Assembly: GCA_028753945.1 (NCBI GenBank)
Contig: JAPNXP010000008.1
Coordinates: 124,001 to 188,000, forward strand
DNA: 64,000 nucleotides
Direction: 5' to 3'
Source of the DNA: Hexactinellida sp. DTS-2022
Lineage: Eukaryota > Porifera > Hexactinellida
A program made the position numbers and the translations under genes. Within the stretch, counting starts at the first letter, position 1; every line of letters begins with the position of its first letter. Under the pieces are notes generated by a model. The model was not told the DNA's origin. It made no database searches and saw only the letters and a program-made list of their open reading frames with translations. Positions 19,772-30,000 of the stretch are shown in pieces.

Positions 19772-21298
19772 ATGCAGTTGAGTTTCCATGATCACCAAAA
19801 ACGCTATGCAATCGCGGAAATCGCACTTATGCGACAAAGAAAATTACTCGTTTGCTTATCTGCGCTTTCATTTCTTATGATTGCAGGTGGTCTCTCTACA
19901 ATTGCCTTGGCTGGGATTTCAATGGGATATGTGAATAAAGCAATTGCTCAATCGGTTGCTAGCCAAATGAAACTTAGGAATGGGTCTCTTCTGTATAATC
20001 AATGGACATCTCCAGAAATCGATTTATACCACGATTATTATTTCTTCAACTGGACCAACCCAGGGGAATTTATTTACGGACAAAAACCATCATTTGTCGC
20101 AGTTGGGCCCTACAAATTCCGCGAGGTGCGTAAAAAGGAAGGCATTATACATTCCGATGATGACTGCCTAGTTTCCTATCGACAGAGTAAATACTATTCA
20201 TTCGACCAACAAGCAACTGGGCAAAGGCTTAGCGAAAATGACGTAATTGTTAGTTTAAATTTGCCTTTAGCAGCCGCAGCAGAGAAAACTAGCAGTTTTT
20301 TCGGTGAATCTGTGTTAGATGGTTTGATATACCTGACCGGTTCGAAATTATATAAAAAGTTAAAAGTGAAAGATCTCATTTGGGGTTACTCTGACAGTTT
20401 TATTCGTCGACTTCAAAACTTAGGTTTTTATCATGGCGACAACTTCAGTATTCTGAATTCGAATAACACAACAATGAAAAGGTCTACTGTACATACAGGC
20501 GTTTGTATCCCATCAAAAATAGGTCAATACCAAGTATGGGAAGGCAATGATAGTTTGACAATTTGGAAAGATAAATACGCTAATATGATTAATGGTACTG
20601 AAGGTCTCGTATTCCAACCTTTGGTCGAAGAAAAGGATATTTTACAGATTTTCGTTGATGAAATGATTCGCCCATTAGCCATTACATTTCGCGGCGACAA
20701 ACCATCTCATAAAGGCATTAAAACATACCGTTTCGCGATTCCACCTTCCGAACTAGAGAATTCTACTGTCAACCCTGGAAACGCTCGTTTTTACCAAAAC
20801 GGTCCAAGTGGTTTATTTTTCCTCGGAAATAGTACTAGTCCGAAAGGGCTTAGTATTTACGCTAGTCTTCCTCATTTCCTATACGGAGACCAAAGACTTA
20901 TTTCGAACGTATCAGGGTTAAATCCCCAGGAGGATTTACACATGAGCTACGGTGATATTGAGCCTATAACTGGTGCCACGCTTGCTACACACAGTCGGTT
21001 ACAAATTAACTATTTAGTCAAACGAAGCAGTGTAACGTATTTCCGTCGAATTCCGGATAGTACATATTTCCCACTTTTCTATATTGACGTCACAGGTGAG
21101 GTTTCTGATGCAATGGCGACTGATTTTAGACGGAAATTGGATTTAGTTGACACTGCGAAATCAATTTCGTGGGCAGCTATGATTTCTGGATTCGCGCTTT
21201 TTGTCGCAGGGTTGACTGGAATATTCTGTCTTTGCATGAAATGGAAATACCATTTGCAATCCCCAAAACCAGGTTACATAACACTGGGTCGAGATTAA
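19772..21298 (+). CDS. CD36 / SCARB / LIMP-2 family scavenger receptor
   Basis: Single exon, 508 residues. CD36-family proteins are two-TM surface or lysosomal receptors for lipoproteins, lipids and ligands destined for lysosomes. The first TM is at about residues 25-50 and the second at about 468-492, with short cytosolic ends. The ectodomain has family signatures: YFFNWTNPGEFIYGQKPSF, VGPYKFREV, LTIWKDKYANMINGTEG, the RPLAITFRGD block and SLPHFLYGD. It carries many NxS/T sites. The cysteine-rich part before SLPHF, where vertebrate members keep several disulfide-bonded Cys, has none here; only two Cys remain in the ectodomain. The tail ends GYITLGRD, where YITL fits a YxxPhi endocytic signal. 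LIMP-2, CD36 and SR-B1 cannot be told apart from this sequence alone. Confidence 0.9.
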   Translation: MQLSFHDHQKRYAIAEIALMRQRKLLVCLSALSFLMIAGGLSTIALAGISMGYVNKAIAQSVASQMKLRNGSLLYNQWTSPEIDLYHDYYFFNWTNPGEFIYGQKPSFVAVGPYKFREVRKKEGIIHSDDDCLVSYRQSKYYSFDQQATGQRLSENDVIVSLNLPLAAAAEKTSSFFGESVLDGLIYLTGSKLYKKLKVKDLIWGYSDSFIRRLQNLGFYHGDNFSILNSNNTTMKRSTVHTGVCIPSKIGQYQVWEGNDSLTIWKDKYANMINGTEGLVFQPLVEEKDILQIFVDEMIRPLAITFRGDKPSHKGIKTYRFAIPPSELENSTVNPGNARFYQNGPSGLFFLGNSTSPKGLSIYASLPHFLYGDQRLISNVSGLNPQEDLHMSYGDIEPITGATLATHSRLQINYLVKRSSVTYFRRIPDSTYFPLFYIDVTGEVSDAMATDFRRKLDLVDTAKSISWAAMISGFALFVAGLTGIFCLCMKWKYHLQSPKPGYITLGRD

Positions 21299-21877
21299 TG
21301 TAATTATATACTAATTATGTAAAATACCATTGATATTAACAACTGTATATTGCGTATTCTATCATAAACAGCTGTGGTGATTTTATATTTTTGCTAATTG
21401 TAGACTCAACATAATGATTTGTATTAAAATCTATGTACAGACACAATAATAGGTGTCTCTATAGAGGAACTGATTCTTGTTAGAATCTCTATGTACAGAC
21501 ACAATAATAGGTGTCTCTATAGAGGAACTGATTCCTGTTAGAATCTCTATGTACAGACACAATAATAGGTGTCTCTATAGAGGAACTGATTCCTGTTAGA
21601 ATCTCTATGTACAGACACAATAATAGGTGTCTCTATAGAGGAACTGATTCCTGTTAGAATCTCTATGTACAGACACAATAATAGGTGTCTCTATAGAGGA
21701 ACTGATTACAGTTTGGACTGTCGAAATTTTGTTCGTATTATCCAGAATTCGATTAAGTCACTTACATACATTCGTAATAGGCTAGGTCAATTAAATCTTG
21801 TACTCCTTAACCGATATTTCACTTTTCCTATTAACAAGAGACTACAGTAATTTAATATTATTTTAGATTTATGACAA
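21299..21877. other. Spacer with the 58-bp tandem array
   Basis: Half of this gap is the tandem repeat at 21421-21710. A TTATTTTAG just before 21868 could be the acceptor of a 5' UTR intron of the next gene. Confidence 0.6.
21421..21710. repeat. 58-bp tandem repeat, five copies
   Basis: The GTACAGACACAATAATAGGT block starts at 21435, 21493, 21551, 21609 and 21667, an exact 58-bp period. The copies are nearly identical, so the array is young. Each unit holds an imperfect palindrome, GACACAATAATAGGTGTC. The same unit appears at 42311-42447 and 57738-57915. Confidence 0.95.
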
Positions 21878-22591
21878 ATGACTACTACTAATAACCACAG
21901 TGAATGTTCAAATGAAAACGGAATATTGCAGACTGATTTTAGAAACCTGAACTCAAAATTCCGTTGGCTCCGAAACAATGTTTCAAATAAAAATAACGAA
22001 AATATAATATCAGAGCTTGAATTGAAGACGAAAGAACTCGAAAATTTGAGTGCCAAATTAAATTTGCAACATTTAAATATTGTTGAACCGCCCTCAACCA
22101 GTTCAACCAAATTAGAGGCAAAAATCGAGGAACAAGAAAATTTAATTCGACAGTTAAAGTTAGAAAATAGTGCACTTTTGCGTAAACTCGAATTAACAAA
22201 GACGGAAGAAAAATCAGAATATTTAAATTATCAATCACATCCAGTTGGTGAAAACTCTATTAAGATCCCTATAAAAGACAATAGGGGTATTTTTGCTAAC
22301 AAGATCAGAACACAAACATTAGATATTGACGATTCAAGTGCGAAATCTAAGTCACACTTTAAAGCGAAAAAAGCACCTTTTGCGAAAAACAAATCCACAG
22401 ACAAATATCTAACACCGAATAAATTACCGATTATACAAAATGATTTAGCTAACCCTCAACCCAGGCCAAAATCACCTCGTCCAATACAACGGAAATCTGA
22501 TTGCAAAATTGACGAAATTGGGAAGTTCAACGCAAAGATTGAATTTGAAGATTTTATGTGCAAGTCTCTACCGCTGGACTCACCTATTTGA
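21878..22591 (+). CDS. Coiled-coil protein, unknown function
   Basis: Single exon, 237 residues. I do not recognise it. Residues about 45-115 form a strong coiled coil (heptads around ELELKTKELENLSAKLNLQ and IRQLKLENSALLRKLELTK). The rest is basic and disordered, rich in Lys, Pro and Ser (QPRPKSPRP, KAKKAPFAKNK), and ends in a short acidic-hydrophobic segment, EFEDFMCKSLPLD. There is no signal peptide or TM. The base composition and codon use match the neighbours, and the open frame is far longer than chance in such AT-rich DNA, so it is probably real. An extra 5' exon cannot be excluded. Confidence 0.6.
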   Translation: MTTTNNHSECSNENGILQTDFRNLNSKFRWLRNNVSNKNNENIISELELKTKELENLSAKLNLQHLNIVEPPSTSSTKLEAKIEEQENLIRQLKLENSALLRKLELTKTEEKSEYLNYQSHPVGENSIKIPIKDNRGIFANKIRTQTLDIDDSSAKSKSHFKAKKAPFAKNKSTDKYLTPNKLPIIQNDLANPQPRPKSPRPIQRKSDCKIDEIGKFNAKIEFEDFMCKSLPLDSPI

Positions 22592-22945
22592 TTGAATTTT
22601 ATTTCCTTTTAACCCTCATGGATATTAGTAAATTTTTTCGCCAGCTTTTGTGTATATAAGAATGCTAACTTTATTTATAGAAACCCAATAGTAAACATTT
22701 GAAACTTTTGTTTGTTAATCAATAATGTTGTGTATTTTATTATAAATACAACTGTATTTAGTATACCCTGGATTGGCCAGTTATCAACACATTAAAATGT
22801 GTCACAATATGTATTCCTATTAACTTTCTTATCACAAATTTCTACTACTTACATTAACGAGGTTTCTTGTCCTAATATTAAATACATTGGATAGGTAGAT
22901 ACTCGACAATAATTTAATGCGTACTAATATACTCAATAATAATAA

Positions 22946-23099
22946 TACAGTTTTGTTACTACGAACACCAGGGGACCGTCAAAACGCGTTCGCCTTATCC
23001 AGAATTAGTATTAACCAATAAATTTTGCATTGAAAGACTTTGATGGGACTGAAATTGTGTTCGTATTAACCTTGTTCATACTAACGAAGTCCTACTGTA
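22946..23099. mobile_element. MITE family B
   Basis: The left end TACAGTTTTGTTACTACGAACACC is mirrored by TTCATACTAACGAAGTCCTACTGTA, with the family B interior GACTTTGATGGGACTGAAAT. Confidence 0.85.
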
Positions 23100-23458
23100 T
23101 GTATTCAATTTTCTGTCTTCCTATTAGCGAGTGTCTAGTATAAAATTACATTAAAGCTTTTGGATACTGAAAAATGAGACTTGAAACGTGGACGATAAAT
23201 CGTCTACATCATACTATTATCCAAATATAATGCTAATTATTATGCTACGTATTCATATTTATTTCCCTAATTGGTTATTGCGTTTTATAAAGCCACCAAT
23301 TTGTTATTGTAAATAGATATTTATTTGCTACGAAAGGTTACGTCAGTTCTATATTAAGTAATTACACGTCAGTTTAATTTACTTATAAAAGCAATAGAAA
23401 ATGAATTGTATGTACATTGGTAAAATAAATTGTTTATTTTATTTAGAAATTACTTATA

Positions 23459-23618
23459 TAGAGCTGAGCTTTGTAGAGTTCAGTTTTTCACTATGTGTAT
23501 TCATGCACTGAGAAAGGTCAGTTTTTTTCCAGAGTTTGAAATTGACCTTTAGAAAGTAAGCCTGGGCTTTTAGTATGGGAAAAAATCTGAACTCTACAAA
23601 GCTCAGCTCTATATAAGG
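23459..23618. mobile_element. MITE family O (TATATAGAGCTGAGCTTTGTAGAGTTCAG)
   Basis: Terminal inverted repeat of about 28 bp: ATATAGAGCTGAGCTTTGTA at the left against TACAAAGCTCAGCTCTATAT at the right. Diverged relatives lie near 9640-9700 and 44250-44370. It lacks the TACAGT end. Confidence 0.85.
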
Positions 23619-23705
23619 ATTCCCTTTTATTTATTCCACTTTATATATTGAAGTAAATGAAGGGTCCTTATTACTACATTATAACCGATACAACATAATG
23701 GGAAT

Positions 23706-23792
23706 TACAGTCAACATTCGTTAATTCGAACTCTCAAGGGAAAAACAAATTTGTCAATTTAGCGAACGTTCGAATTAACGAATGTTGACTTT
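23706..23792. mobile_element. MITE family H (TACAGTCAACATTCGTTAATTCGAAC)
   Basis: A short, almost pure palindrome: TACAGTCAACATTCGTTAAT against ATTAACGAATGTTGACTTTA. Copies also at 40693 and 56868. Confidence 0.9.
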
Positions 23793-23993
23793 ATTCGGAT
23801 TTTCTATATATAATTATATAATGAGGAAAATCGTTGACGTACATATCTTATATAAACAATCGGCCAACACCTTTCTAATGTATTTTCATGCACCTGGCAA
23901 AGTATTTAAAAAAAATCAAAATTTACCTTTGAGAACCTGGGTTTTTGTATTAAAAACGTGTTGGCCGATATATAATTAAACCCATCCTATAAA

Positions 23994-24135
23994 TATAGTG
24001 GTGTTCGCCTAATAGCAAGGTATTTTGCACGAAATTTGCTTGCTATTAGAGGAACAAAATTAACATTAAATGCTCGCTTGGGGATAGAAAATAACTTGCT
24101 ATTACAACAATTGCTATAAGGCGAACACCAATGTA
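23994..24135. mobile_element. MITE family M (TATAGTGGTGTTCGCCTAATAGCAAG) upstream of PITP
   Basis: GTGGTGTTCGCCTAATAGCA at the left, AAGGCGAACACCAATGTA at the right. Family M also sits before most genes of the small membrane-protein array at 60-64 kb. Confidence 0.9.
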
Positions 24136-24162
24136 TTATTAATTCCCAAACAGAGTCCTAGC

Positions 24163-24957
24163 ATGATTATTAAAGAATTCCGGATAATCCTACCTTATAA
24201 GCTGTACGAATACCAAATCGGACAGTTGTTTTCAACTGCGCGAGTTAGTATGAACGAAACCGGGGGCGGAGATGGGGTAGAAATAATGGTCAACGAACCT
24301 TACGAAAAAGGCGACGAAAAAGGACAGTACACTCACAAACTATATCATTTGGAACAAAAAGTACCGAAATTCGTAAAAATACTTGCACCAAAAGGAGCCC
24401 TAGAGATCGATGAGGAAGCATGGAATGCATATCCTTATTGTAAGACTGTACTAACTAACCCGAGATACATGAAAGACAACTTTAGCCTTAGTGTGACTAC
24501 GCAACATGTTGATAATGATAGAGGTGGGCTTGAAAATGTCCATGGTTTAACTCCTGAACAACTTGAAAAACGTGAAATTATTATCATTGATCTTGTAAAT
24601 GACCCATATCACTATGGATACAACCCATTGGAAGATCCTAGTAAAACAAATTTCCAAAAAGCTAATCGAGCACCCCTGAAAGCTGACTACATACAAACTC
24701 ACGAACCAATTATGTGTGCGTACAAACTTGTAATCGCAGAGTTTAAATGGTGGGGCCTACAAACACGTGCTGAAACACTAATCGGGAATTTTCAACGGAA
24801 ATTATTCACACGTTTTCATCGACAAATGTATGTTTGGCTTGACGAATGGTATAATATGACTATGGATGATATACGTAAAATGGAAGAGGAAACTAAAGCA
24901 GAATTAGTTGAACTTAGAGTCAAAGAGGAGATTCGTGGAACGGTTGAACATGATTAG
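24163..24957 (+). CDS. Class I phosphatidylinositol transfer protein (PITP alpha/beta type)
   Basis: Single exon, 264 residues (vertebrate PITPNA/B about 271). It carries PI and phosphatidylcholine between membranes and supplies PI for phosphoinositide kinases. The START-like fold is complete: MIIKEFRIILPYKLYEYQIG at the start, NETGGGDGVEI, GQYTHKLYHLEQKVPKFVK, EEAWNAYPYCKTVLTNP, WWGLQT near the lid, and the C-terminal helix with FHRQMYVWLDEW. These match class I PITPs rather than RdgB/PITPNM or PITPNC1. The start is the ATG whose product aligns with the family N-terminus, so no earlier exon is needed. Lack of introns in a gene that has many in vertebrates may mean intron loss or a retrocopy, but the frame is fully open. 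Confidence 0.93.
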   Translation: MIIKEFRIILPYKLYEYQIGQLFSTARVSMNETGGGDGVEIMVNEPYEKGDEKGQYTHKLYHLEQKVPKFVKILAPKGALEIDEEAWNAYPYCKTVLTNPRYMKDNFSLSVTTQHVDNDRGGLENVHGLTPEQLEKREIIIIDLVNDPYHYGYNPLEDPSKTNFQKANRAPLKADYIQTHEPIMCAYKLVIAEFKWWGLQTRAETLIGNFQRKLFTRFHRQMYVWLDEWYNMTMDDIRKMEEETKAELVELRVKEEIRGTVEHD

Positions 24958-26908
24958 TTTGTGTGACTAATGAGTCACAAATTGAGTTTGATTTAGTTGG
25001 GAATTATTATGTACTGTATTTAGTGCGCTGACTTAGTACATACACAAGTATAAACTTGTTCATTTTGTTGTTGTATGTATTTGTGTGTTAGGAAGTTTTA
25101 ACTGAAAATAAGACATTGTTGTAACTTATGTCATATTATTTACATTGGTTTGTTGATTTGGAACATTTTATTAACAATTGATGCAAAGGTTTTATAAGGG
25201 CTTACTTATATATTCGTTTGTATATAAAACCGGCTTCGTAAAGTATGGTGAATTTTGTTGTTAAAATGACCTTACTAAGCCTGAAAGTTACTTTAGATAA
25301 AGTATTAGCCGATATATAAGTACAGTTGAACTTCGTTTGTACGAACACCAGGGTACGTACCTTCAAAATGTGTTTTCCTTATCCGGAATTAGTATTAACC
25401 AATACAATTTGTATAGCAAAAGCTTTGAAGGGGACTGAAATAGTGCGCTCATAGGAACTTGGAGGGAAAAGTAATCTATAACATAATTTTTTCAGCACTA
25501 CTAATCACTGTATTGTAATGCTAGTTAGTAGTTTATAATATTGTATTGTGTAGCTTGTAGGTAGTGTGAGTATCAATGGACCACAGAATGGGTAAAGTAA
25601 GTTAGGTTGTAATTCATATTTATTTACAATTGTTAATTACGAATTTGGTAATATTTAAAGGGCAACACCTTTCCAATCCAAACCATCGGTTTTGCGAATT
25701 ATGAAGTTTTCAATAAAAATGGTATTTGTATTATAAATTAATACCCATTAGTTGATAACTGAAGTGTAATTACAATATTTAGGCAATTTCTGTATAATTA
25801 ATGTCACTGAGAACCAACATAATCCATATAAATATTATTAACTGAATTTTTCAAAAAAATGAGAGTAAATTTGGTCCACGAAAACTAATAAGGGCTGGAG
25901 CTCTTATTTTGGGAAATTCAAATACGGTATAAGTAATTCCATTTCCAAAAGGGTAGATTGATGTAATACAAATCCTACATTGCATTAATAATCATTTGAA
26001 TTTAGATTCTACTAAAACCCATTTCTATATTTTCCCATATGGTATGACCTTTTGAAATGGTGAATAAATGTAAAAATATGTTTATAAAAAATAACAAAAA
26101 CTAGAATTTATTATACTGTATGTGACGAATAATTCTAATTTACTAAAGTCTATAAAACCAAGAGTCTAAGCAAACTCGAATTCCTAACTGAATGAGCTCT
26201 ATACAATTCCCAGTTGGTGATAAACGATTGAATCTTACAGACTAATCATTCGGGTAGATTTAACTCTACTGAAACAATATCGTATATACTACACCACCTA
26301 TTCCAATAGGAATTATATGTATCGCATTACTTCTATACAATCTAGTAGACAAGTTAATATTTTAAATCAGTTCATTGTTGAAAGATACTATGGTAGTATA
26401 GCTTCTATATATTATTATATTGTAGTGTACATTTGCATTCTACTTCAATTTTACTATCAATCTTCTTCAAACTAGTTGAACATTCGGAAAAGATCAAATT
26501 CTCAAATAGAGGATCCTACTTGCTGTACGAATTCCCCAATAAATGATATTGGGAGGATAATATTATCGTTAGTAAATTAGATACAAAATTCGAGGGAAAT
26601 TTCATCCTTCTTCAAGTGAGTTACATTTACATTAACTAATTTACATTTACATATAACTAAGTTTCTTTTTTAACTTAAAATTTATTGTTGATTGCAAATA
26701 CATTTACTACATTTCTATATGCTTTGCAATTTTAATGATTTTATAATTTCAATACAAATTTATATGCACAATATGGACTTTTGCACATTTTAGTTTACAA
26801 CATTCATAAATATATTCAGAATAAATATTCTCATTAAAATACTGAATTTTTGTAATATTTAGTTACAAAATATATTAATATCTTTATATGTGTTTACTTG
26901 TTTATAGA
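24958..26908. other. 2-kb intergenic region before collagen 1
   Basis: A partial family B copy starts at 25321 with TACAGTTGAACTTCGTTTGT and fades by about 25450. Element fragments with GGCAACACCTTTCC lie near 25660. The last few hundred bases before 26909 are very AT-rich and should include the collagen 1 promoter. A TTTATAG|A at 26901-26908 looks like the acceptor of a 5' UTR intron ending one base before the start codon. Confidence 0.55.
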
Positions 26909-27016
26909 ATGACTAAATTGCGAATAATATTCTTCTTAACTGTGTTGGTTACAACTGCCTGGGCTCAACAGAAATCAGGTGTAGCAGGATCCAGTGGTGG
27001 TGGTGTAGTTGTGAGT

Positions 27017-27075
<59 letters not shown>

Positions 27076-30000
27076 AATTCGTTTGATTATTTGTTTCTTT
27101 GTAGTGTAGTCCAGGTTCGTCAGGAGACCCAGGATCAAAGGGAGCAGCTGTAAGTGTTTACAAATAAATAAACAAACAAACAAACAAACAAACAAAGTTA
27201 ACAAATAAACAAACAAACAAATACACAAGCAAACAAATAAACAAACAAACAGCCAAACAAACAGCCAAACAAACAACAACCAAACAAACAACCAAACAAA
27301 CAAACACTCAAACAATCAAACAAACAAACAAACAAACAAACAAACAAACAAATGAATAAATAAACAAACAAACAAACAAATAATTAAACAAATAAATAAA
27401 CAACCATCCAACCAACGAACCAACCAAACAAACAAACAAACCATCAAACATACCAACAAACAAACAAACCATCAAACATACCAACAAACAAACAAACAAA
27501 CAAACAAACAAACAAACAAACAAACAACAAACAAACAAACAAACAAACAACAATCAAACAAACAACAACAACAACAACAACTACTTATAATTATATTTAT
27601 TTATAGGGGCCACAAGGAAACCCCGGTTTCACAGGACCAACCGGACCTTCAGGAAATCCCGTAAGTAATTACGTCACATTTCAATGCACTGTTTGCATCT
27701 CCCCTTAAATTAATGTTATTATTTATCTCATTAGGGATCATCTGGACTAGCTGGAAATCAAGGACCACCAGGTCAAAACGGACAAGATGTAAGTATTTAT
27801 ATTTGCATTTATTTACACTCTATTAAGCGGTGTCGACTCCAATTCTATGGTATTACCCATTACCGATATACAGTAGAAACCGGTTTATTCTAACTATTAG
27901 TGATACAATCTTTTGTAAGAAATTCCAAATTTACTAGTATTTTTCATCGGTTTTTTCTAACTATCGGTTTTTCTAACTATTTTTATCTGAAAAGAAATGG
28001 TTAGAAAAAACCGGTTTCAACTGTACTTGCATTTAATTACACATGTTGATCAATTTGCATTTATTTGCACATGTTGATTAATCATATTTTAACACCTCTA
28101 TAGGGTTTGTCAGGACAAGACGGTGCCCAAGGATTAGCCGGTAACGCCGGTGAACCAGGTTTAAGCGGATTATCTGGTCCGAGCGGAAAAACAGGACAAA
28201 AGGGAGAACCCGTAAGAATAATATATTTTGTTAATATAAGGGTTTATATGGGGTCGTAAATATCAACTTTTTTGTATTATTTCTATAGGTTTTTTGCTTA
28301 CAATATGTCTGCAATTTTCTTCTGCTTAACACTAATGGCCCAAATTTAACAACTTATTATTTTGAACTCGCTTATTATAATGTCTCTTTATATTTTTAAT
28401 AAACCAAATTTCCTTATACAGGTTATACTGTATATGTTAGTTATAACTTCTAACTTTACTACGTATAATGTTGTAGGGTCTTATACAGGTTCTACTGTAT
28501 ATGTTCCTTATACTACCGTACTTATATTGTTGTAGGGTCTTAGGCACTACAGTAATAATTTATAATAGCCTAACTGTATATGTTCCTTACACTACACATA
28601 TTGCTGTAGGGTCTTATACTATACGTTCCTTATACTGTGTATATTGCTGTAGGGTATTATATTATATGTTCCTTACACTACACATATTGCTGTAGGGTCT
28701 TATACTATACGTTCCTTATACTGTGTATATTGCTGTAGGGTCTTATACTATACGTTCCTTATACTGTGTATATTGCTGTAGGGTCTTATACTATACGTTC
28801 CTTATACTACACATAATGCTGTAGGGTCTTATACTATACGTTCCTTATACTGTGTATATTGCTGTAGGGTCTTATACTATACGTTCCTTATACTACACAT
28901 AATGCTGTAGGGTCTTATACTATATGTTCCTTATACTGTGTATATTGCTGTAGGGTCTGGGAGGTAGAGACGGACAGAACGGACAGAGAGGTCAGGACGG
29001 TTCTTCTGGAGACAAAGGAGACCCAGGCACTGCTGGAACACCAGGAATACCTGTTAGTTGTTTGATATAGGACTTAGTTATTTGCTGTTGTTTGCTATAG
29101 TTACTTGATATAGTTATTTCTTATAAAGCTTAGTTATTTGCAATAAAGATTAGTTTTTCTAACTAGTGCCAAGTTTGCTTCATAAACGTCAATTTTTGAA
29201 CCTGTTAAAGGTCAATTAAAAAACTTGCACGAATGACCTTTATCAGTACCAGAATTCACTACAGTGGTTAGCAAGCTACTTTTATTCCCCAAGCGAGCAT
29301 TTAATATTATTTCTGTTCATTTAATAGCAAGTTCGCCTAATAACAACCAAATTTCGTTCAAAATACTACTTGCTATTACACGAACACCACACTGTATTCG
29401 AAAACTGACTTATATCTTACAGAATCCTTACTCACCTAACACTATCCCTATAAGGACATAGTATCTTATAGAACCTTACTCACCTAACACTATTCCATAT
29501 AGGGCACAGCTGGCCAAAGCGGAGCGCGAGGGAACCGCGGCAGACCCGGCTCCCCAGGTGCCGGCGGTCTCAACGGAAACTCCGGGGCAGGGGGTCCCCC
29601 GGGCCCGCCCGGACCAGGGGGCCCTCCAGGCGCCTCTGGACAGAGGGGACTGAAGGGAAGCAGGGGGTCTAAGGGGTCCGTGGGAGATCTGGGACCCTCT
29701 GGTAACGAGGGGATAGGCGGCGCTGGTGGCTCGTCTGGCCCTGATGGAGCTCAGGTTAGTGAAACGATTTATACATGTTAATACACTGTGTTAATACTAT
29801 ACTGTAAAGAAATACACCATTAGAATACACTATATATAATACATTATAATACACTACATAATACACATTATAATACACTACAATGCATAATACACATTAT
29901 AATACACTTTATAATACATATAAAATACACCATTAGAATACACCATTATATAATTATCACTAATACTGTATAATACTACTCCATTATAATTTCTGTCCCT

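Larger units (their letters stand above)
22592..24162. other. Intergenic cluster of palindromic elements
   Basis: No gene. At least five separate inverted-repeat elements lie here: family B 22946-23099, family O 23459-23618, family H 23706-23792, a GTTGGCCGATATATAA element about 23850-23985, and family M 23994-24135. The last ends only 28 bp before the PITP start codon. Confidence 0.75.

Noticed and set aside
26965-27553. Leu/Phe/Cys/Val-rich open frames on the minus strand in collagen 1 introns
   Set aside because: They are translations of AAAC and GTT microsatellites; the residue pattern repeats with the DNA unit.
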